A stretch of DNA of 42,689 nt from Candidatus Methylomirabilota bacterium (GCA_016209735.1 JACQVN010000061.1:1-42689); one strand, 5' to 3'; shown: positions 1 through 8,724, numbered from the stretch's first letter. Notes: generated from the letters alone by a model not told the origin. Made by a program: numbers and translations.

Positions 1-354
1 GATGTTCTTCCCCACGGAGTGGATGTCGGCCTCCACCGTGCCGATGACCACCACCTTCTTGGCCACGAGCTGCTCCGTGGGGATGGCGGCCTCCAGGACG
101 GCCCCCGCCGCGGTCATGGCGTCCCCCGCCAGGACGAGGTGGGGGAGGAAGTACTCCCCGGCGTCGAACTTGGCCCCCACGGTGGCCGCGCTCGTGGCGA
201 TGGCCTCGGCCAGGGCGGTGGCCGGGTCGACGCCGGCCGCCAGGACCTGTTCGGCGGCGGTCGTGGCCGCCTCGGCGTCACAGGCCACGATGGCCGCCTG
301 GAGGGCCTCCAGGGTCTGCTGCTGGGCGGGGGTGACGTGCGTCTGCTCGGTCAT
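1..354 (-). CDS. Corrinoid-binding protein of a methyltransferase system, C-terminal part outside the window
   Basis: The first 118 residues of a cobalamin-binding protein of the MtbC/MtmC/MttC type, which carries a methyl group on its cobalt between a substrate-specific methyltransferase and an acceptor. Residues about 8-90 form the helical cap domain. The Rossmann-like B12 domain starts near residue 98 and contains the corrinoid motif DxHxxG at residues 110-115 (D110, H112 is the cobalt ligand, G115). The frame runs off the left edge, so the C-terminal half is not seen. The start is supported by an AAGGAG ribosome site 11 bases upstream. The partner methyltransferase, if adjacent, would lie beyond the window, so the substrate cannot be named. 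The family call is firm. Confidence 0.9.
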   Translation of the reverse strand, partial: MTEQTHVTPAQQQTLEALQAAIVACDAEAATTAAEQVLAAGVDPATALAEAIATSAATVGAKFDAGEYFLPHLVLAGDAMTAAGAVLEAAIPTEQLVAKKVVVIGTVEADIHSVGKNI

Positions 355-500
355 GGCGTGAGTCTCCTTAGTTTGAGAGGATTCACTGCTGCGGCTTCAG
401 AAAGTGGAGTCATGCCTCGGGGCGAGGCGAGCGGCGAGATCGCCTTCTGGGCGATGGCCCGTGGGACCCAACAAATCGGCAAACCAACTGGAACACAGAG

Positions 501-1283
501 TCATTCTGACTTCTTCTCCCCCGACCCCGGAGGGGGCTGAACCTTCTGGCCCGGCGGTTGCGCCGGCCGATTTGGCGTCCCGGGCTGCCCGCCTGCGGCC
601 GGCCTTCCCGAAGGACGAATCGGCGCAGCCGGCCTCGGCGTGGAGGCCGGCTGGGGAGCCCCCGGTCTCGCCGCCGGGCCGGAGGCGGGCGGAGCGCCGG
701 CACGAGGCGGCGTCGCCGGTTGCCCTGGCTTCGCGGGCGCCCCTGGGGCTGCAACCGGCTTGGAGAGCGGGGCCGGTCGAGGAGGAAGCGCTGCTCCTGG
801 CCTCGCTACCCCCGCAGGAGGAGGTGGCCGCGATGCCCCCGCGGGCGGCGCTGGCGGCGCGGCCGCAAGACTCGACGGTGCGACGGCGCCCGGAGCGGCC
901 GATACCGCCGCCGGAGTCACGGGCTCAGTCTCGGATACAGGCTGCGTCGCGTGTCCCTGCGCCTTGCTTACAAAGTCCGCGATGAGAGCCGCGTCCTCCT
1001 CGCCCACCTCCAGAAACTTGACCCCCATTCCCGCCGGGAATGAACTGCGACCGGCCGCTGGATTCGACCAGACCACGATGCCAGAGACCTGGAAGCGACG
1101 AGAGATGCCGGGAAGCGTGAACCGGAGCAAGGTGTTCGTGTTGAGGGGATGCGGCTCCTGGGTGCGGATGTAGATCCCCCCGCCGCTGATATTCTTGCTA
1201 TAGGCGGCGAGGAACTCCTGAGGGGTGCGATAGTGAACTTCGATTTCGACCTCGGCCCGTGCCTCGGTCCGCCGTTCCGCCAT
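501..1283 (-). CDS. PilZ domain protein with long Pro/Ala-rich C-terminal tail
   Basis: 260 residues. The first ~110 form a PilZ domain, a cyclic-di-GMP receptor fold. Both signature elements are visible: RxxxR at residues 5-9 and NxSxxG at residues 31-36, followed by a beta-barrel strand ending in GMGVKFLEV. From about residue 118 to the end the protein is almost entirely Pro, Ala, Gly, Arg and Ser, so the tail is probably disordered and may be a linker or a low-complexity interaction region. No membrane segment or output domain is visible. A GGGAG ribosome site precedes the ATG. It stands alone, divergent from the P1 peptidase gene. Its target process (motility, polysaccharide or other) cannot be read from the sequence. 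Confidence 0.85.
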   Translation of the reverse strand: MAERRTEARAEVEIEVHYRTPQEFLAAYSKNISGGGIYIRTQEPHPLNTNTLLRFTLPGISRRFQVSGIVVWSNPAAGRSSFPAGMGVKFLEVGEEDAALIADFVSKAQGHATQPVSETEPVTPAAVSAAPGAVAPSSLAAAPPAPPAGASRPPPPAGVARPGAALPPRPAPLSKPVAAPGAPAKPGQPATPPRAGAPPASGPAARPGAPQPASTPRPAAPIRPSGRPAAGGQPGTPNRPAQPPGQKVQPPPGSGEKKSE

Positions 1284-1618
1284 GCCTGCTCCCGCTGGGA
1301 GAGAAGCTGGGAATCCGCCGTGGCTTCCCTGTCTCTGTCGTGAAGGGTCCGGGATCGGCGCGATGGCTTGTCACGCTACCAAAGGAGAATCAAGAACACA
1401 ACAGAAATCCCACGCGGCAGGACGAGTTGCCGGGCCACGCCGACTCCGCTAAGATGGTCCCGCCGCGGACACGACAATCCGGGGGCAGCTCGGGTGGTGA
1501 ATCGCAAGTTCGGGCTAGGCTCGCGGCTGGAGCGGCGCCCCCCGGGCCGTGGAATATGTCGGCGATTCTCCGACGCAGGACTTGAGGACGCGCGTTCACC
1601 GCGCGTCCTGGAGGGATC
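1284..1618. other. Divergent intergenic region, 335 bases
   Basis: Lies between the divergent PilZ and P1 peptidase genes and must hold both promoters. I see no convincing -35/-10 pair, no tandem repeat array of the kind found in other gaps and no RNA gene. Confidence 0.4.
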
Positions 1619-2605
1619 ATGCTGACCGCCATCTCAGGCATCCAGGTTGGTCACACCGGCGATCCAACGGGCTGTACCGGTTGTACGGTAATCCTCTGCC
1701 CCGAGGGAACCGTCGGCGGGGTGGACATCCGGGGGGGCGCCTCTGGGACGCGGGAAATGGATGCCCTTTCCCCTGCTCACCTTGTCCCCCATGTGCACGC
1801 TGTCCTCTTGGCCGGAGGCTCTGCGTTTGGGTTGGATGCCGCGGCGGGAGTCATGCGGTACCTGGAGGAGCGCGGCGTGGGCTTCGATGTCGGGGTCACC
1901 CATGTGCCGATCGTCCCGACAGCGATCCTCTTCGACCTTCGCTTGGGCGACCCGCGGATCCGTCCCACGCCGGAGATGGCCTACACCGCCTGCGAGAAGG
2001 CCTCAGCCGGGACAGTGGAGGAAGGATCGGTCGGCGCGGGAACCGGCGCCACGGTGGGGAAGATTCTGGGGATCGCACACGGAATGAAGTCCGGCCTGGG
2101 GACCGCGGGCCGCACTTTCCAGGACGGACTCTCCGTCGCCGCCTTGGCGGTCGTGAATGCCTTCGGGGATGTCCGCGATCCGGTGACGGGGACGCTCCTC
2201 GCCGGGGCCCGGCTCGCCGCCGACCGCCCAGAGCTGGCCGACACGGCAGCCCTCATGCGCCAGGGCGCCCTGCCCCGAGGCTACCGGGGGCAGAACACGA
2301 CCTTGGTGGCGGTGGCCACCAATGCCCGCCTGTCCAAGCAGCAGGCTAGCCGTCTGGCCCAGGCTGCCCACCACGGCCTGATTGCGACCATCAGCCCCGT
2401 CCACACCACCGTCGACGGCGACCTGGTAATCGCGCTGGCCACCGGCCAGATGGATGGCGATCTCAACCGGCTGGGAATCCTCGCCGCCGGTGCGGTCGCC
2501 GATGCCGTCGTCCGAGCCGTGAAGACCGCGACATCGCTTGGTGGGCTGCCGGCGTGGAGGGACTTACCAGGTTTAGTCGCGAAAGTGCCCGCGAGTAAAC
2601 CTTAA
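1619..2605 (+). CDS. P1 family (DmpA/BapA-type) aminopeptidase
   Basis: 328 residues, the usual length of MEROPS S58/P1 peptidases (L-aminopeptidase D-Ala-esterase/amidase DmpA, beta-peptidyl aminopeptidase BapA). These Ntn-type hydrolases cleave themselves to free an N-terminal Ser/Thr nucleophile. The match includes the N-terminal GIQVGH, the glycine-rich GGSAFGLDAAAGV segment and the processing region around residues 224-229 (GQNTTL, with Thr in the nucleophile zone), followed by VATNA. No signal peptide is visible, so it is probably cytoplasmic. A GGAGG ribosome site lies just before the ATG. It is convergent with tatA and not in an obvious operon. The natural substrate is not predictable. 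Confidence 0.88.
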   Translation: MLTAISGIQVGHTGDPTGCTGCTVILCPEGTVGGVDIRGGASGTREMDALSPAHLVPHVHAVLLAGGSAFGLDAAAGVMRYLEERGVGFDVGVTHVPIVPTAILFDLRLGDPRIRPTPEMAYTACEKASAGTVEEGSVGAGTGATVGKILGIAHGMKSGLGTAGRTFQDGLSVAALAVVNAFGDVRDPVTGTLLAGARLAADRPELADTAALMRQGALPRGYRGQNTTLVAVATNARLSKQQASRLAQAAHHGLIATISPVHTTVDGDLVIALATGQMDGDLNRLGILAAGAVADAVVRAVKTATSLGGLPAWRDLPGLVAKVPASKP

Positions 2606-2682
2606 CAGGAGCGTGGGGGGCTCGGCAGGCGGGGGTTTTGCCCGGAGCGAGGGGGAAAAGCCGCTTTCACGAGCAATCGGGG

Positions 2683-2871
2683 CTAGCTCTTCTTGCTGTC
2701 GTCGTCTTTCTTGGGAGTCACGTCGATGGCGTCTTTCCCGGCGACGGAGTCCTTGAAGCCGCGAATGGCCTTGCCGAGCCCGCTGCCGATATCTCCCAGC
2801 CGGCTTGCGCCGAAGACCAAGAGGACGATGACCAGGATGATGACCAGCTCGGGCAAACCCAATCCAAACAT
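2683..2871 (-). CDS. tatA: Sec-independent translocase pore subunit TatA/TatE family
   Basis: 62 residues with the standard TatA plan: a short N-terminus (MFGLGLPEL), one membrane helix at about residues 8-22, the FG hinge at residues 20-21, an amphipathic helix with [17 protein letters not shown], and a charged tail ending in DDDSKKS. TatA oligomers form the path for folded twin-arginine proteins across the inner membrane. No tatB or tatC is adjacent, so the rest of the Tat system must be elsewhere. Solitary tatA genes are common. The upstream gap carries a heptamer array and one copy of the dispersed palindrome. Confidence 0.93.
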   Translation of the reverse strand: MFGLGLPELVIILVIVLLVFGASRLGDIGSGLGKAIRGFKDSVAGKDAIDVTPKKDDDSKKS

Positions 2872-2992
2872 GAAATCCCCCTTGAAGTCGCGGTCGCTAA
2901 GAGAGCCGTTGTCTGCCGGGATGTAGCATCCCGCACGTACCCCCAGAAGTCAATGATCAATTCCCAATCGAATCCAACACCCCTTCCCCTCC

Positions 2993-3052
2993 TGGTCATT
3001 GGTCATTTTGGTCATTGGTCATTGCTTCAATGGCCATTGATCATTGCTTCAT
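2993..3052. repeat. Heptamer tandem repeat array (unit TGGTCAT)
   Basis: Four exact copies of TGGTCAT at 2993-2999, 3000-3006, 3009-3015 and 3016-3022, followed to about 3050 by degenerate copies (GGCCATTGATCATTG). It fills the gap between tatA and selB and has no coding potential on either strand. Confidence 0.85.
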
Positions 3053-3055
3053 TTT

Positions 3056-3083
3056 TGGTTTTGCGCGCTCAGCGCAAAAACCA
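3056..3083. repeat. Dispersed ~28-nt palindrome, copy 1
   Basis: TGGTTTTGCGC, a 5-base loop, then GCGCAAAAACCA. It forms a stem of about 11 pairs with one bulged A. It ends two bases from the selB stop codon and lies about 185 bases upstream of tatA. Near-identical copies are at 8080-8107, 13660-13688 and 32990-33019. No T-tract follows on either strand, so it is not a standard intrinsic terminator. Confidence 0.85.
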
Positions 3084-3085
3084 GG

Positions 3086-4996
3086 TCATTGGTATGGTAC
3101 TCGCTCATCCCCCTCCCGTCGCGTCACCCGGATGTCATCCAGGTGTTCCAGGAACGGAATGGCGTACTTCCGGGAGACGCCGAAGAGGTCCTTCATCGTC
3201 CCCACATCGATGCGGGGCGTCTTCTGGAAATGCTCGCGCACCCGAGCCTGGAGGTCCTGGTAGGCCTCCCGATGCAGGAACATGTCTTGGGCCAGCCTGA
3301 CCAGAACGCCGTCGTCCACCAGACGCCGGAACACTCCATGGGCCACGCGGCGGTCCGCCTTGAGGATCGCGTAGAGCGATTCCGGGGTGGGAGGCTGAAA
3401 CGCCGCGTCACGGAACGCCTGGTCGATCCGGGCCTTCAACGCCTCCTCATCGGGCGAGAGGGTCGGGCGGTGGCCCGCCAACCGCACCTTGTCCCGGGTG
3501 ACGGCGACCTGGCCGCCGGCGGAAAGACGCGCCAACAGCCACCCGTACACTGCGGTCGCCACCCGAGCCGGGAGCTTGCTGCGCAATTCCTCTTTCGCCA
3601 GGCCATCCTTGAGGGGCTCCTTGATGTGGAACTCCTTCAGGCGACCCAGGATCTCCTCCTCCAATCCTTTCACCCGCTCGACGTGCAGCAGGCCCAACTC
3701 CCCCCGCGATCCGGCACGAACGGCCGTTCCCGACGCGGCAAGCGCCTCGAGGCTCTCCTGCACGGTCCGCTCTTCCAGATCGGTCCGAGCCCGCAGTTCC
3801 TCGGCGCCGACCGGGGCGAAGCCGGCCGCCAGCAGATGGCGCTCGACGCGCTCGATGGGTCGGCCCTGCTCCAAAACCCGGAGATGCTCGATGATCTTGG
3901 CGCGAGGCCTCCGGGTCGCCGGTGGACTCGGATCCAGGATGCTCCCCCCGCCGATGGTGATCGCCGGGGAGTAACTCCGGATCACGTACCGGTCGCCCGG
4001 CAGCGCGGCGGACGGCGATTCCAACCGCAGGTGGGCGTAGGTCTGGCCGCCCGGTTCCAGCTCCTCCCGGTCCAGCAGCACCACCCGGGCGAGCAGTTCG
4101 CTGGTGCCCAGATGGAAACGGACTCGAGCACGGTTGGCCAGCGGCCTGGGGGCGTCCCCCAGCAGGGTGAGCGTCACGTCGAACGCCGTCGACACATTCA
4201 GTGTCCCCGGGCGACAGACGATTTCTCCCCGCTCGATCTCCGCCACCTCGAGGCCGGGGAGGTTGACGGCGGTGCGCTGGCCCGCCACTGCCGCTTCCAC
4301 CGTCTCCCCGTGCACCTGGAGCCGCCGGACGTGGGAGCGGACGTCCGGAGGAAGAATGGCCACGTCCTCCCCCACCCGGAGCGTGCCAGCCCAGAGGGTG
4401 CCGGTCACCACCGTTCCGAAACCCTTGATGCTGAATACCCGGTCGATGGGAAGCCGCAGGATTCCATCATCTCGCTTCGCATCGACGGTTCCGGCCTGTG
4501 CCTGAATGGCCGCCACCACCTCCGGCAACCCCTGGCCGGTGGTGGCCGAGCAGGGAAGGACCGGACAGCCCTGCAGGAATGTCCCCCTCAGGACGTCGGT
4601 GACGTCTGCCTGCACCATCTCCAGCCAGTCGGGTTCGACCAGGTCGGCCTTGGTGAGTGCCACCAGGCCCCGTTTCACCTGCAGCAGCGCGCAGATGTTC
4701 AGGTGCTCCCGCGTCTGGGGCATGACCCCCTCGTCAGCCCCGATCACCAGGATGACGAGGTCGATCCCGCCCACGCCGGCCAGCATGGTCTTGACAAACC
4801 GCTCGTGTCCGGGAACGTCCACGATGCCGGCCTGCGTTCCGTCCGGCAGCGTCAGCGAGGCAAAGCCCAGCTCGATGGAGATCCCCCGCTCCTTCTCTTC
4901 CTTCAGCCGATCGGTGTCGATCCCGGTGAGGGCCTTGACCAGGGTAGTCTTCCCGTGATCGATGTGGCCGGCCGTCCCAATGATGAGATGCCGCAT
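3086..4996 (-). CDS. selB: Selenocysteine-specific translation elongation factor SelB
   Basis: 636 residues, full length for bacterial SelB. It is a GTPase that delivers selenocysteyl-tRNA to the ribosome at UGA codons marked by a SECIS hairpin. The G1 motif AGHIDHGKT is at residues 9-17, the G3 motif DVPGH at 60-64 and the G4 motif TKAD at 115-118. The effector segment has [11 protein letters not shown], typical of SelB rather than EF-Tu. Beta-barrel domains II and III follow, and then winged-helix repeats fill the C-terminal ~250 residues that bind SECIS RNA. A GGAG ribosome site precedes the ATG. No selA, selD or tRNA-Sec is visible in the window, and I see no selenoprotein gene here. Confidence 0.97.
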   Translation of the reverse strand: MRHLIIGTAGHIDHGKTTLVKALTGIDTDRLKEEKERGISIELGFASLTLPDGTQAGIVDVPGHERFVKTMLAGVGGIDLVILVIGADEGVMPQTREHLNICALLQVKRGLVALTKADLVEPDWLEMVQADVTDVLRGTFLQGCPVLPCSATTGQGLPEVVAAIQAQAGTVDAKRDDGILRLPIDRVFSIKGFGTVVTGTLWAGTLRVGEDVAILPPDVRSHVRRLQVHGETVEAAVAGQRTAVNLPGLEVAEIERGEIVCRPGTLNVSTAFDVTLTLLGDAPRPLANRARVRFHLGTSELLARVVLLDREELEPGGQTYAHLRLESPSAALPGDRYVIRSYSPAITIGGGSILDPSPPATRRPRAKIIEHLRVLEQGRPIERVERHLLAAGFAPVGAEELRARTDLEERTVQESLEALAASGTAVRAGSRGELGLLHVERVKGLEEEILGRLKEFHIKEPLKDGLAKEELRSKLPARVATAVYGWLLARLSAGGQVAVTRDKVRLAGHRPTLSPDEEALKARIDQAFRDAAFQPPTPESLYAILKADRRVAHGVFRRLVDDGVLVRLAQDMFLHREAYQDLQARVREHFQKTPRIDVGTMKDLFGVSRKYAIPFLEHLDDIRVTRREGDERVPYQ

Positions 4997-5077
4997 ATCC
5001 GCTCCTATGGAGATCCACTATACCGCGGCGATTTCAGCAGCACAAGCCCAGCCATCACGGCGTCTCAACCGGTCATT

Positions 5078-5105
5078 TCGAAATTCGAATTTCGAAATTC
5101 GAAAT
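5078..5105. repeat. Heptamer tandem repeat array (unit TCGAAAT)
   Basis: Four consecutive heptamers at 5078, 5085, 5092 and 5099: TCGAAAT, TCGAATT, TCGAAAT, TCGAAAT. The array abuts the dctM stop codon and sits in the short gap between dctM and selB. Confidence 0.85.
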
Positions 5106-6388
5106 TATCGAACGCCCAGGGCGTCGGGCAGCCAGAGGGAGAGGACCGGGAAGTAGGTGACGAGGAGGAGCGCCGCCACCAGCGCGGCGAAGAACGGCAG
5201 GACCCAGCGGGACACCTCTTCCATGGGCGCCCCGGAGATGTTGGAGGCCACGTACAGGTTCACCGCCACCGGTGGGGTGACGGTGCCGATGGCGAGATTG
5301 ACCGTCATCATCACGCCGAACCAGACCGGATCCCAGTTGAACTGCTTCATGAGGGGCAAGAGGAGCGGCAGGAAGACATAGTAGATGGAGATGGCGTCCA
5401 GCAGCATCCCCGCGATGAGCAGCATGCCATTGAGGCAGAGGAGGATGACGTACGGGTTGGCCGTCAGGGCCAGGAGCCCCGCGGTCGCCCGATCCATCAC
5501 GCCCATGGTGGAGCCGGTCCAGGAGAAGAGCCCGGCGAAGGCCACCACGATCATGACAATCGAGGTGGACACCGCCGCGCCGCGCAGGGTCTCGTACAGC
5601 TCCGCCCAGCCGAAGTTCCGCTCCACGACGACGCCGACGCCAACGCCGTAGGCCACCGCCACCACGGCGGCTTCCGTGGGGGTGAAGACGCCGCCGTAGA
5701 TGCCCCCCAGGATGATGACCGGGGCCAACATCCCCCACTTGGCGTCCCAGGCCGCCTGCCCGATCTCGGCCCAGGTGCCCCATCGCTCGCCGCCCCAGCC
5801 GCGACGGTACGAGATGCCGAAGACCGGGACCACCAGCGCCAGGCCCATGAGGAGGCCGGGCACCACGCCGGCGGCGAAGAGGCGGGGAATGGAGGAGTCG
5901 GTGATGACCCCGTACACCACGAAGGCCACGCTGGGCGGGATGAGGACATCGGTGGTCGCCGCTGCGGCCACCAGGGCCGAGGCGAAGCCCACGTGGTACC
6001 CGCGCTTGACCATGGCGGGGATCATGACGGTGCCGATGGCCGCCGTATCGGCGGGGCCGGTTCCCGAGATGGCCCCAAACAGGACGCAGCCCGTCACTGC
6101 CACCAGCCCGAGACCTCCGGGCACCGGCCCGATAAGCAGGTTGAGGAAGCGCACCAGTCCTCGGGACAGCCCCACCCTGTCCATGACGTAGCCGGCCAGG
6201 ATGAAGAAGGGAATGGCCAGCAGCGGGAACTTGGCGATGTTGGCGTAGAGGTTCCCGGCCATCACCTGGATGCCCAGATTGAACTGCCACAGGCAGAGCA
6301 TCCCGGCGACTCCGATGGAGGTGACGATGGGCACATTGAGGAGGAGCAGGAGGAAGAACAGGCCGAAGAGGAGCAGGCCGGGCTCCAT
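5105..6388 (-). CDS. dctM: TRAP transporter large permease (DctM family)
   Basis: 427 residues of alternating hydrophobic segments (about 12-13 membrane helices), the standard length for DctM. It is the Na+-driven transport subunit of a tripartite ATP-independent periplasmic system. Family segments seen include PLLAIPFFILAGYVM near residue 50, GAISGTGPADTAAIG in the middle and GTVTPPVAVNLYVA near the C-terminus. The start is set by overlap: the dctQ TGA and the dctM ATG share one base (TGATG), which implies translational coupling. The frame stays open far upstream through dctQ and dctP, but that is antisense-phase shadow. The substrate is not predictable from the permease. Confidence 0.95.
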   Translation of the reverse strand: MEPGLLLFGLFFLLLLLNVPIVTSIGVAGMLCLWQFNLGIQVMAGNLYANIAKFPLLAIPFFILAGYVMDRVGLSRGLVRFLNLLIGPVPGGLGLVAVTGCVLFGAISGTGPADTAAIGTVMIPAMVKRGYHVGFASALVAAAATTDVLIPPSVAFVVYGVITDSSIPRLFAAGVVPGLLMGLALVVPVFGISYRRGWGGERWGTWAEIGQAAWDAKWGMLAPVIILGGIYGGVFTPTEAAVVAVAYGVGVGVVVERNFGWAELYETLRGAAVSTSIVMIVVAFAGLFSWTGSTMGVMDRATAGLLALTANPYVILLCLNGMLLIAGMLLDAISIYYVFLPLLLPLMKQFNWDPVWFGVMMTVNLAIGTVTPPVAVNLYVASNISGAPMEEVSRWVLPFFAALVAALLLVTYFPVLSLWLPDALGVR

Positions 6389-6858
6389 CAGCCGCGAACT
6401 TTCCGGTCGGCCAGAATTGCCCCTTGCAGGATCCGGGCGATGATCAGCACGCCGAGCGTCGGGATGCCCGCCGTGTACCACCACTGGGGAATGGCCAGCG
6501 CCTCCGAGGTCGTCCCCAGCATCCGCTCCATGCGGATCTGCCCGACCCCGAAGTGCACCAGGAGACCGAACAGCAGGACGCCAAGCCCGGCCCCCAGCCA
6601 GACAGAAACGCGCCGGAGAGGACGCGGGGAGCGATCCGCCAGAAAGCTGAACCCCAGATGGGCGCCCTGCCGAAAGGCAATGGCTGTGCCGAGGAGCGTC
6701 AGCCAGACGAACAGATTGACCACCAGTTCCTCGGTGAAGGCCAGCGAGTAGCGCACCAGATACCGGGTGAGGACATTGACGAACGCAATGAGGGTCATGA
6801 CCGCCAGGAGGAGGGCGCAGGCACCCTCCTCCAGGCGGTCGATCCAGTCCAGTCTCAT
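6388..6858 (-). CDS. dctQ: TRAP transporter small permease (DctQ family)
   Basis: 156 residues with four predicted membrane helices. It starts MRLDWIDRLEE, then a first helix (CALLLAVMTLIAFVNVLTRY) and the family segment FTEELVVNLFVWLTLLGTAIAFRQGAHLG. DctQ scaffolds DctM in the inner membrane. It lies 24 bases after dctP and overlaps dctM by one base, so the three form one operon. The ribosome site is weak (GGGA). Its adjacency to dctM and dctP makes the call safe despite low sequence conservation in this family. Confidence 0.93.
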   Translation of the reverse strand: MRLDWIDRLEEGACALLLAVMTLIAFVNVLTRYLVRYSLAFTEELVVNLFVWLTLLGTAIAFRQGAHLGFSFLADRSPRPLRRVSVWLGAGLGVLLFGLLVHFGVGQIRMERMLGTTSEALAIPQWWYTAGIPTLGVLIIARILQGAILADRKVRG

Positions 6859-6882
6859 GGGATCCCGACGTCCCGCGGCCGG

Positions 6883-7911
6883 CTACTTCGTCGCCGCCGC
6901 GATCTTCTCGGCCGCCCTCACCAGATCGGCCCCGATCTCCCGCGCCCACTTGTCGTAGACCGGCTTGGTCTTGGCGCGGAACGCGCCCATATCCTTGGCG
7001 GACAGGGCGAAGACCTCCATGCCGTTCTGCTTCAGGGTGTCCAGGGCCTCCGAGGAGGTGTCGATACCCGCCCTGGCGCCCTTCTTTTGCCAGGCCATGA
7101 TCTCCTCGGCCGTCTTTTTCACGATGGACTTGTCCTCGGCGCTGAAGGCGTCCCAGCTCAGCTTGGAGACCCCCAGGACGAGGGGATCGATGGCGTAGTT
7201 CCAGAGCGTGACGTACTTCTGGGTGGTCCACAGTTTGGACGGGACGATGACCGTCACCACCGGGTTCTCCTGTCCGTCCACCGTGCCTTGCTGGAAGGCG
7301 GTTTGGGCTTCGCCCCAGTTCATGTTCACCGGATTGGCGCCGAGCGCCCGGAAGGTGTCGATGAAGATCGGCGAGCCCACCACCCGGATCTTCAGCCCTT
7401 CAAGATCGGCCGGCTTGGAGACCCGGTGCTTGGAGTTCGTCAACTGCCGGAACCCGTTCTCGCCCCAGGCCAGCGGCACGACCCGCTTGGCCTCGATGAG
7501 CTGGAACAGCTTCTTCCCCGGCTGGCCGGCCTGCACGGCGTCCAGGGCCTTGTAGGACGGGACCATGAACGGCATGGCAAACAGATTCAGCTCCTTAATC
7601 TGCGGAGACCAGTTGATGGTGGAGCCGAAGGCGAAGTCCCCGACACCCTGCACCAGCAGGGTGAACTCGTTGGTCTGCTTCCCGGCGAAGAGCTGGCCGG
7701 CGTGGTAGTTCTTGACGTTGATCCGGCCCTTGGTCCGCTCCTTCAGGAGGCCGGCGAACCGGATGGCCGCCTCCCCCCAGGGGCCGGCCGGCCCCACGAC
7801 GATGCTCGCCTTGTACTCCGGCTTGTAGGTACCGGCATCGGCCACCCCGCCCAGCACCGACGACAGGGCCAGCACGGCCAGGACACATACAAGTCGCATG
7901 CGCTTCCGCAT
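6883..7911 (-). CDS. dctP: TRAP transporter solute-binding protein (DctP family)
   Basis: 342 residues. A signal peptide covers about residues 1-26 (MRKRMRL, a hydrophobic core, ADA cleavage zone), so it is periplasmic. The family pattern is clear: AAIRFAGLLKERTKGRINV, LKIRVVGSPIFIDTFRALGANPV (containing the substrate-carboxylate-binding Arg region) and AFQQGTVDGQENP. It captures an organic anion, usually a carboxylate, and hands it to DctQM. An upstream in-frame ATG would add 49 residues before the signal peptide. The chosen start has a GGAGGAGG ribosome site immediately before it. It is the first gene of the dctPQM operon. Confidence 0.95.
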   Translation of the reverse strand: MRKRMRLVCVLAVLALSSVLGGVADAGTYKPEYKASIVVGPAGPWGEAAIRFAGLLKERTKGRINVKNYHAGQLFAGKQTNEFTLLVQGVGDFAFGSTINWSPQIKELNLFAMPFMVPSYKALDAVQAGQPGKKLFQLIEAKRVVPLAWGENGFRQLTNSKHRVSKPADLEGLKIRVVGSPIFIDTFRALGANPVNMNWGEAQTAFQQGTVDGQENPVVTVIVPSKLWTTQKYVTLWNYAIDPLVLGVSKLSWDAFSAEDKSIVKKTAEEIMAWQKKGARAGIDTSSEALDTLKQNGMEVFALSAKDMGAFRAKTKPVYDKWAREIGADLVRAAEKIAAATK

Positions 7912-8079
7912 TGCTCCTCCTCCTCTACGGCTCGGCGACGGCCTCCGTCGTGCTCCGTCCTCCCCCGGCAGCCGCTTGCCGGGTGGGCCTGCGGTTAATG
8001 TGTTGGATTTACAGGGCATTCGACCGGGTACCGGCTTATACCACAGTGAAGGGGGCAATGGCCAGTAATAGATGCAAGC

Positions 8080-8107
8080 TGGTGTTTGCGCTGAGCGCGA
8101 AAGGCCA
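8080..8107. repeat. Dispersed ~28-nt palindrome, copy 2 (inverted and diverged)
   Basis: Read on the minus strand it is TTGGCCTTTCGCGC, a short loop, then GCGCAAACACCA. It matches the copies at 3056, 13660 and 32990 with a few substitutions that weaken the stem. It lies about 170 bases upstream of the dctP start. Confidence 0.7.
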
Positions 8108-8184
8108 AAGATGGGCCCTTCTCAGCAGCCTGCTAGCCCGAATACTTCTCACATAGCGTTGGAGACTGGCGCCTGTGTTCGAGC

Positions 8185-8262
8185 AAATCCCCCCGTCCCC
8201 CCCTTTATCAAAGGGGGGCGGAGGGGGATTTCGTTTACCGAAGGGGGGCGAGAGGGGATTTC
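8185..8262. repeat. C-run/G-run palindromic intergenic repeat with a second half-copy
   Basis: AAATCCCCC, a CGT spacer, CCCCCCCTTT, a 3-base loop, AAAGGGGGG, a spacer, then GGGGGATTT: a near-perfect long hairpin over 8185-8231. A partial copy of the right arm (GAAGGGGGGCGAGAGGGGATTT) follows at about 8239-8261. It resembles the small palindromic mobile-like repeats found in many environmental genomes whose frames read PPFxKGG. It has no coding role here. Confidence 0.75.
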
Positions 8263-8350
8263 ATCCGGCGGACGTGTGAAGGAAACCGCCTTGCTGCCAG
8301 CCCAGATTATTCACGAACGCTTCGCGGGCCATGTTCGCGACTAGTGCGGG

Positions 8351-8695
8351 CTAGGACGACCGGACGAAGTGCGGCAACTCCGCAGGAATGGGCAGGGCCA
8401 ACTCGACGAAGCCGGCGTATTGCCCTCCCCGGTACCAGGGCGACTGGTAGATCAGCTTCTTCGTACCGGCCTTCTCAATCGTGTAGACGTTCGCCCGCCC
8501 GCTCTCTAGCATCTCTGCCAACTGGGTCCGGGAGGGTTCCGGATGGCAATCCAAGACGTTGCTCCCGATCAGGCGCTTGCCACCCTGGTCCCGGAAGGAC
8601 ACCGCCGCCATGGCATTCATGGTGAGAATGATCCCCTGCGCATCGCACACCGTCACAGCGGCAGGAAAGTCTTCCACCCAGTTCAGGTCTGTCAT
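8351..8695 (-). CDS. Stand-alone PAS domain protein
   Basis: 114 residues consisting of little more than one PAS fold: the start DFPAAVTVCDAQGIILTMNAMA, the middle FRDQGGKRLIGSNVLDCHPEPSRTQLAEML, and a final strand set GQYAGFVELALPIP. PAS domains sense ligands, redox state or light, or mediate dimerisation. No kinase, cyclase or DNA-binding domain is attached, and none is adjacent, so it is either a soluble sensor acting on a partner elsewhere or a small-molecule binding protein. No membrane segment or signal peptide is present. The ATG is supported by the domain start. Confidence 0.82.
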   Translation of the reverse strand: MTDLNWVEDFPAAVTVCDAQGIILTMNAMAAVSFRDQGGKRLIGSNVLDCHPEPSRTQLAEMLESGRANVYTIEKAGTKKLIYQSPWYRGGQYAGFVELALPIPAELPHFVRSS

Positions 8696-8724
8696 AGGGT
8701 TGCTCCAGCACCCTTACGGGTGCG

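Larger units (their letters stand above)
7912..8350. other. Intergenic region upstream of dctP, 439 bases
   Basis: It contains the dctP leader, one inverted copy of the dispersed palindrome (8080-8107) and a large C/G-run hairpin (8185-8262). On the minus strand, TATAAG around 8036-8041 could be a dctP -10 box, but no good -35 accompanies it. No gene is seen. Confidence 0.5.

Noticed and set aside
3056-3083. Palindrome copy as an intrinsic terminator for selB
   Set aside because: The stem is good, but no U-tract follows it in the direction of selB transcription, and the other copies lie upstream of genes.
3044-6751. Very long plus-strand open frame antisense to selB and the TRAP genes
   Set aside because: Composition is His/Asp/Arg/Gly-rich with no domain. 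It mirrors the codon pattern of strongly supported genes on the other strand, as is common in GC-rich DNA.
7912-8058. N-terminal extension of the DctP gene by 49 codons
   Set aside because: The extension precedes a clear signal peptide, and the internal ATG has a strong ribosome site directly before it.
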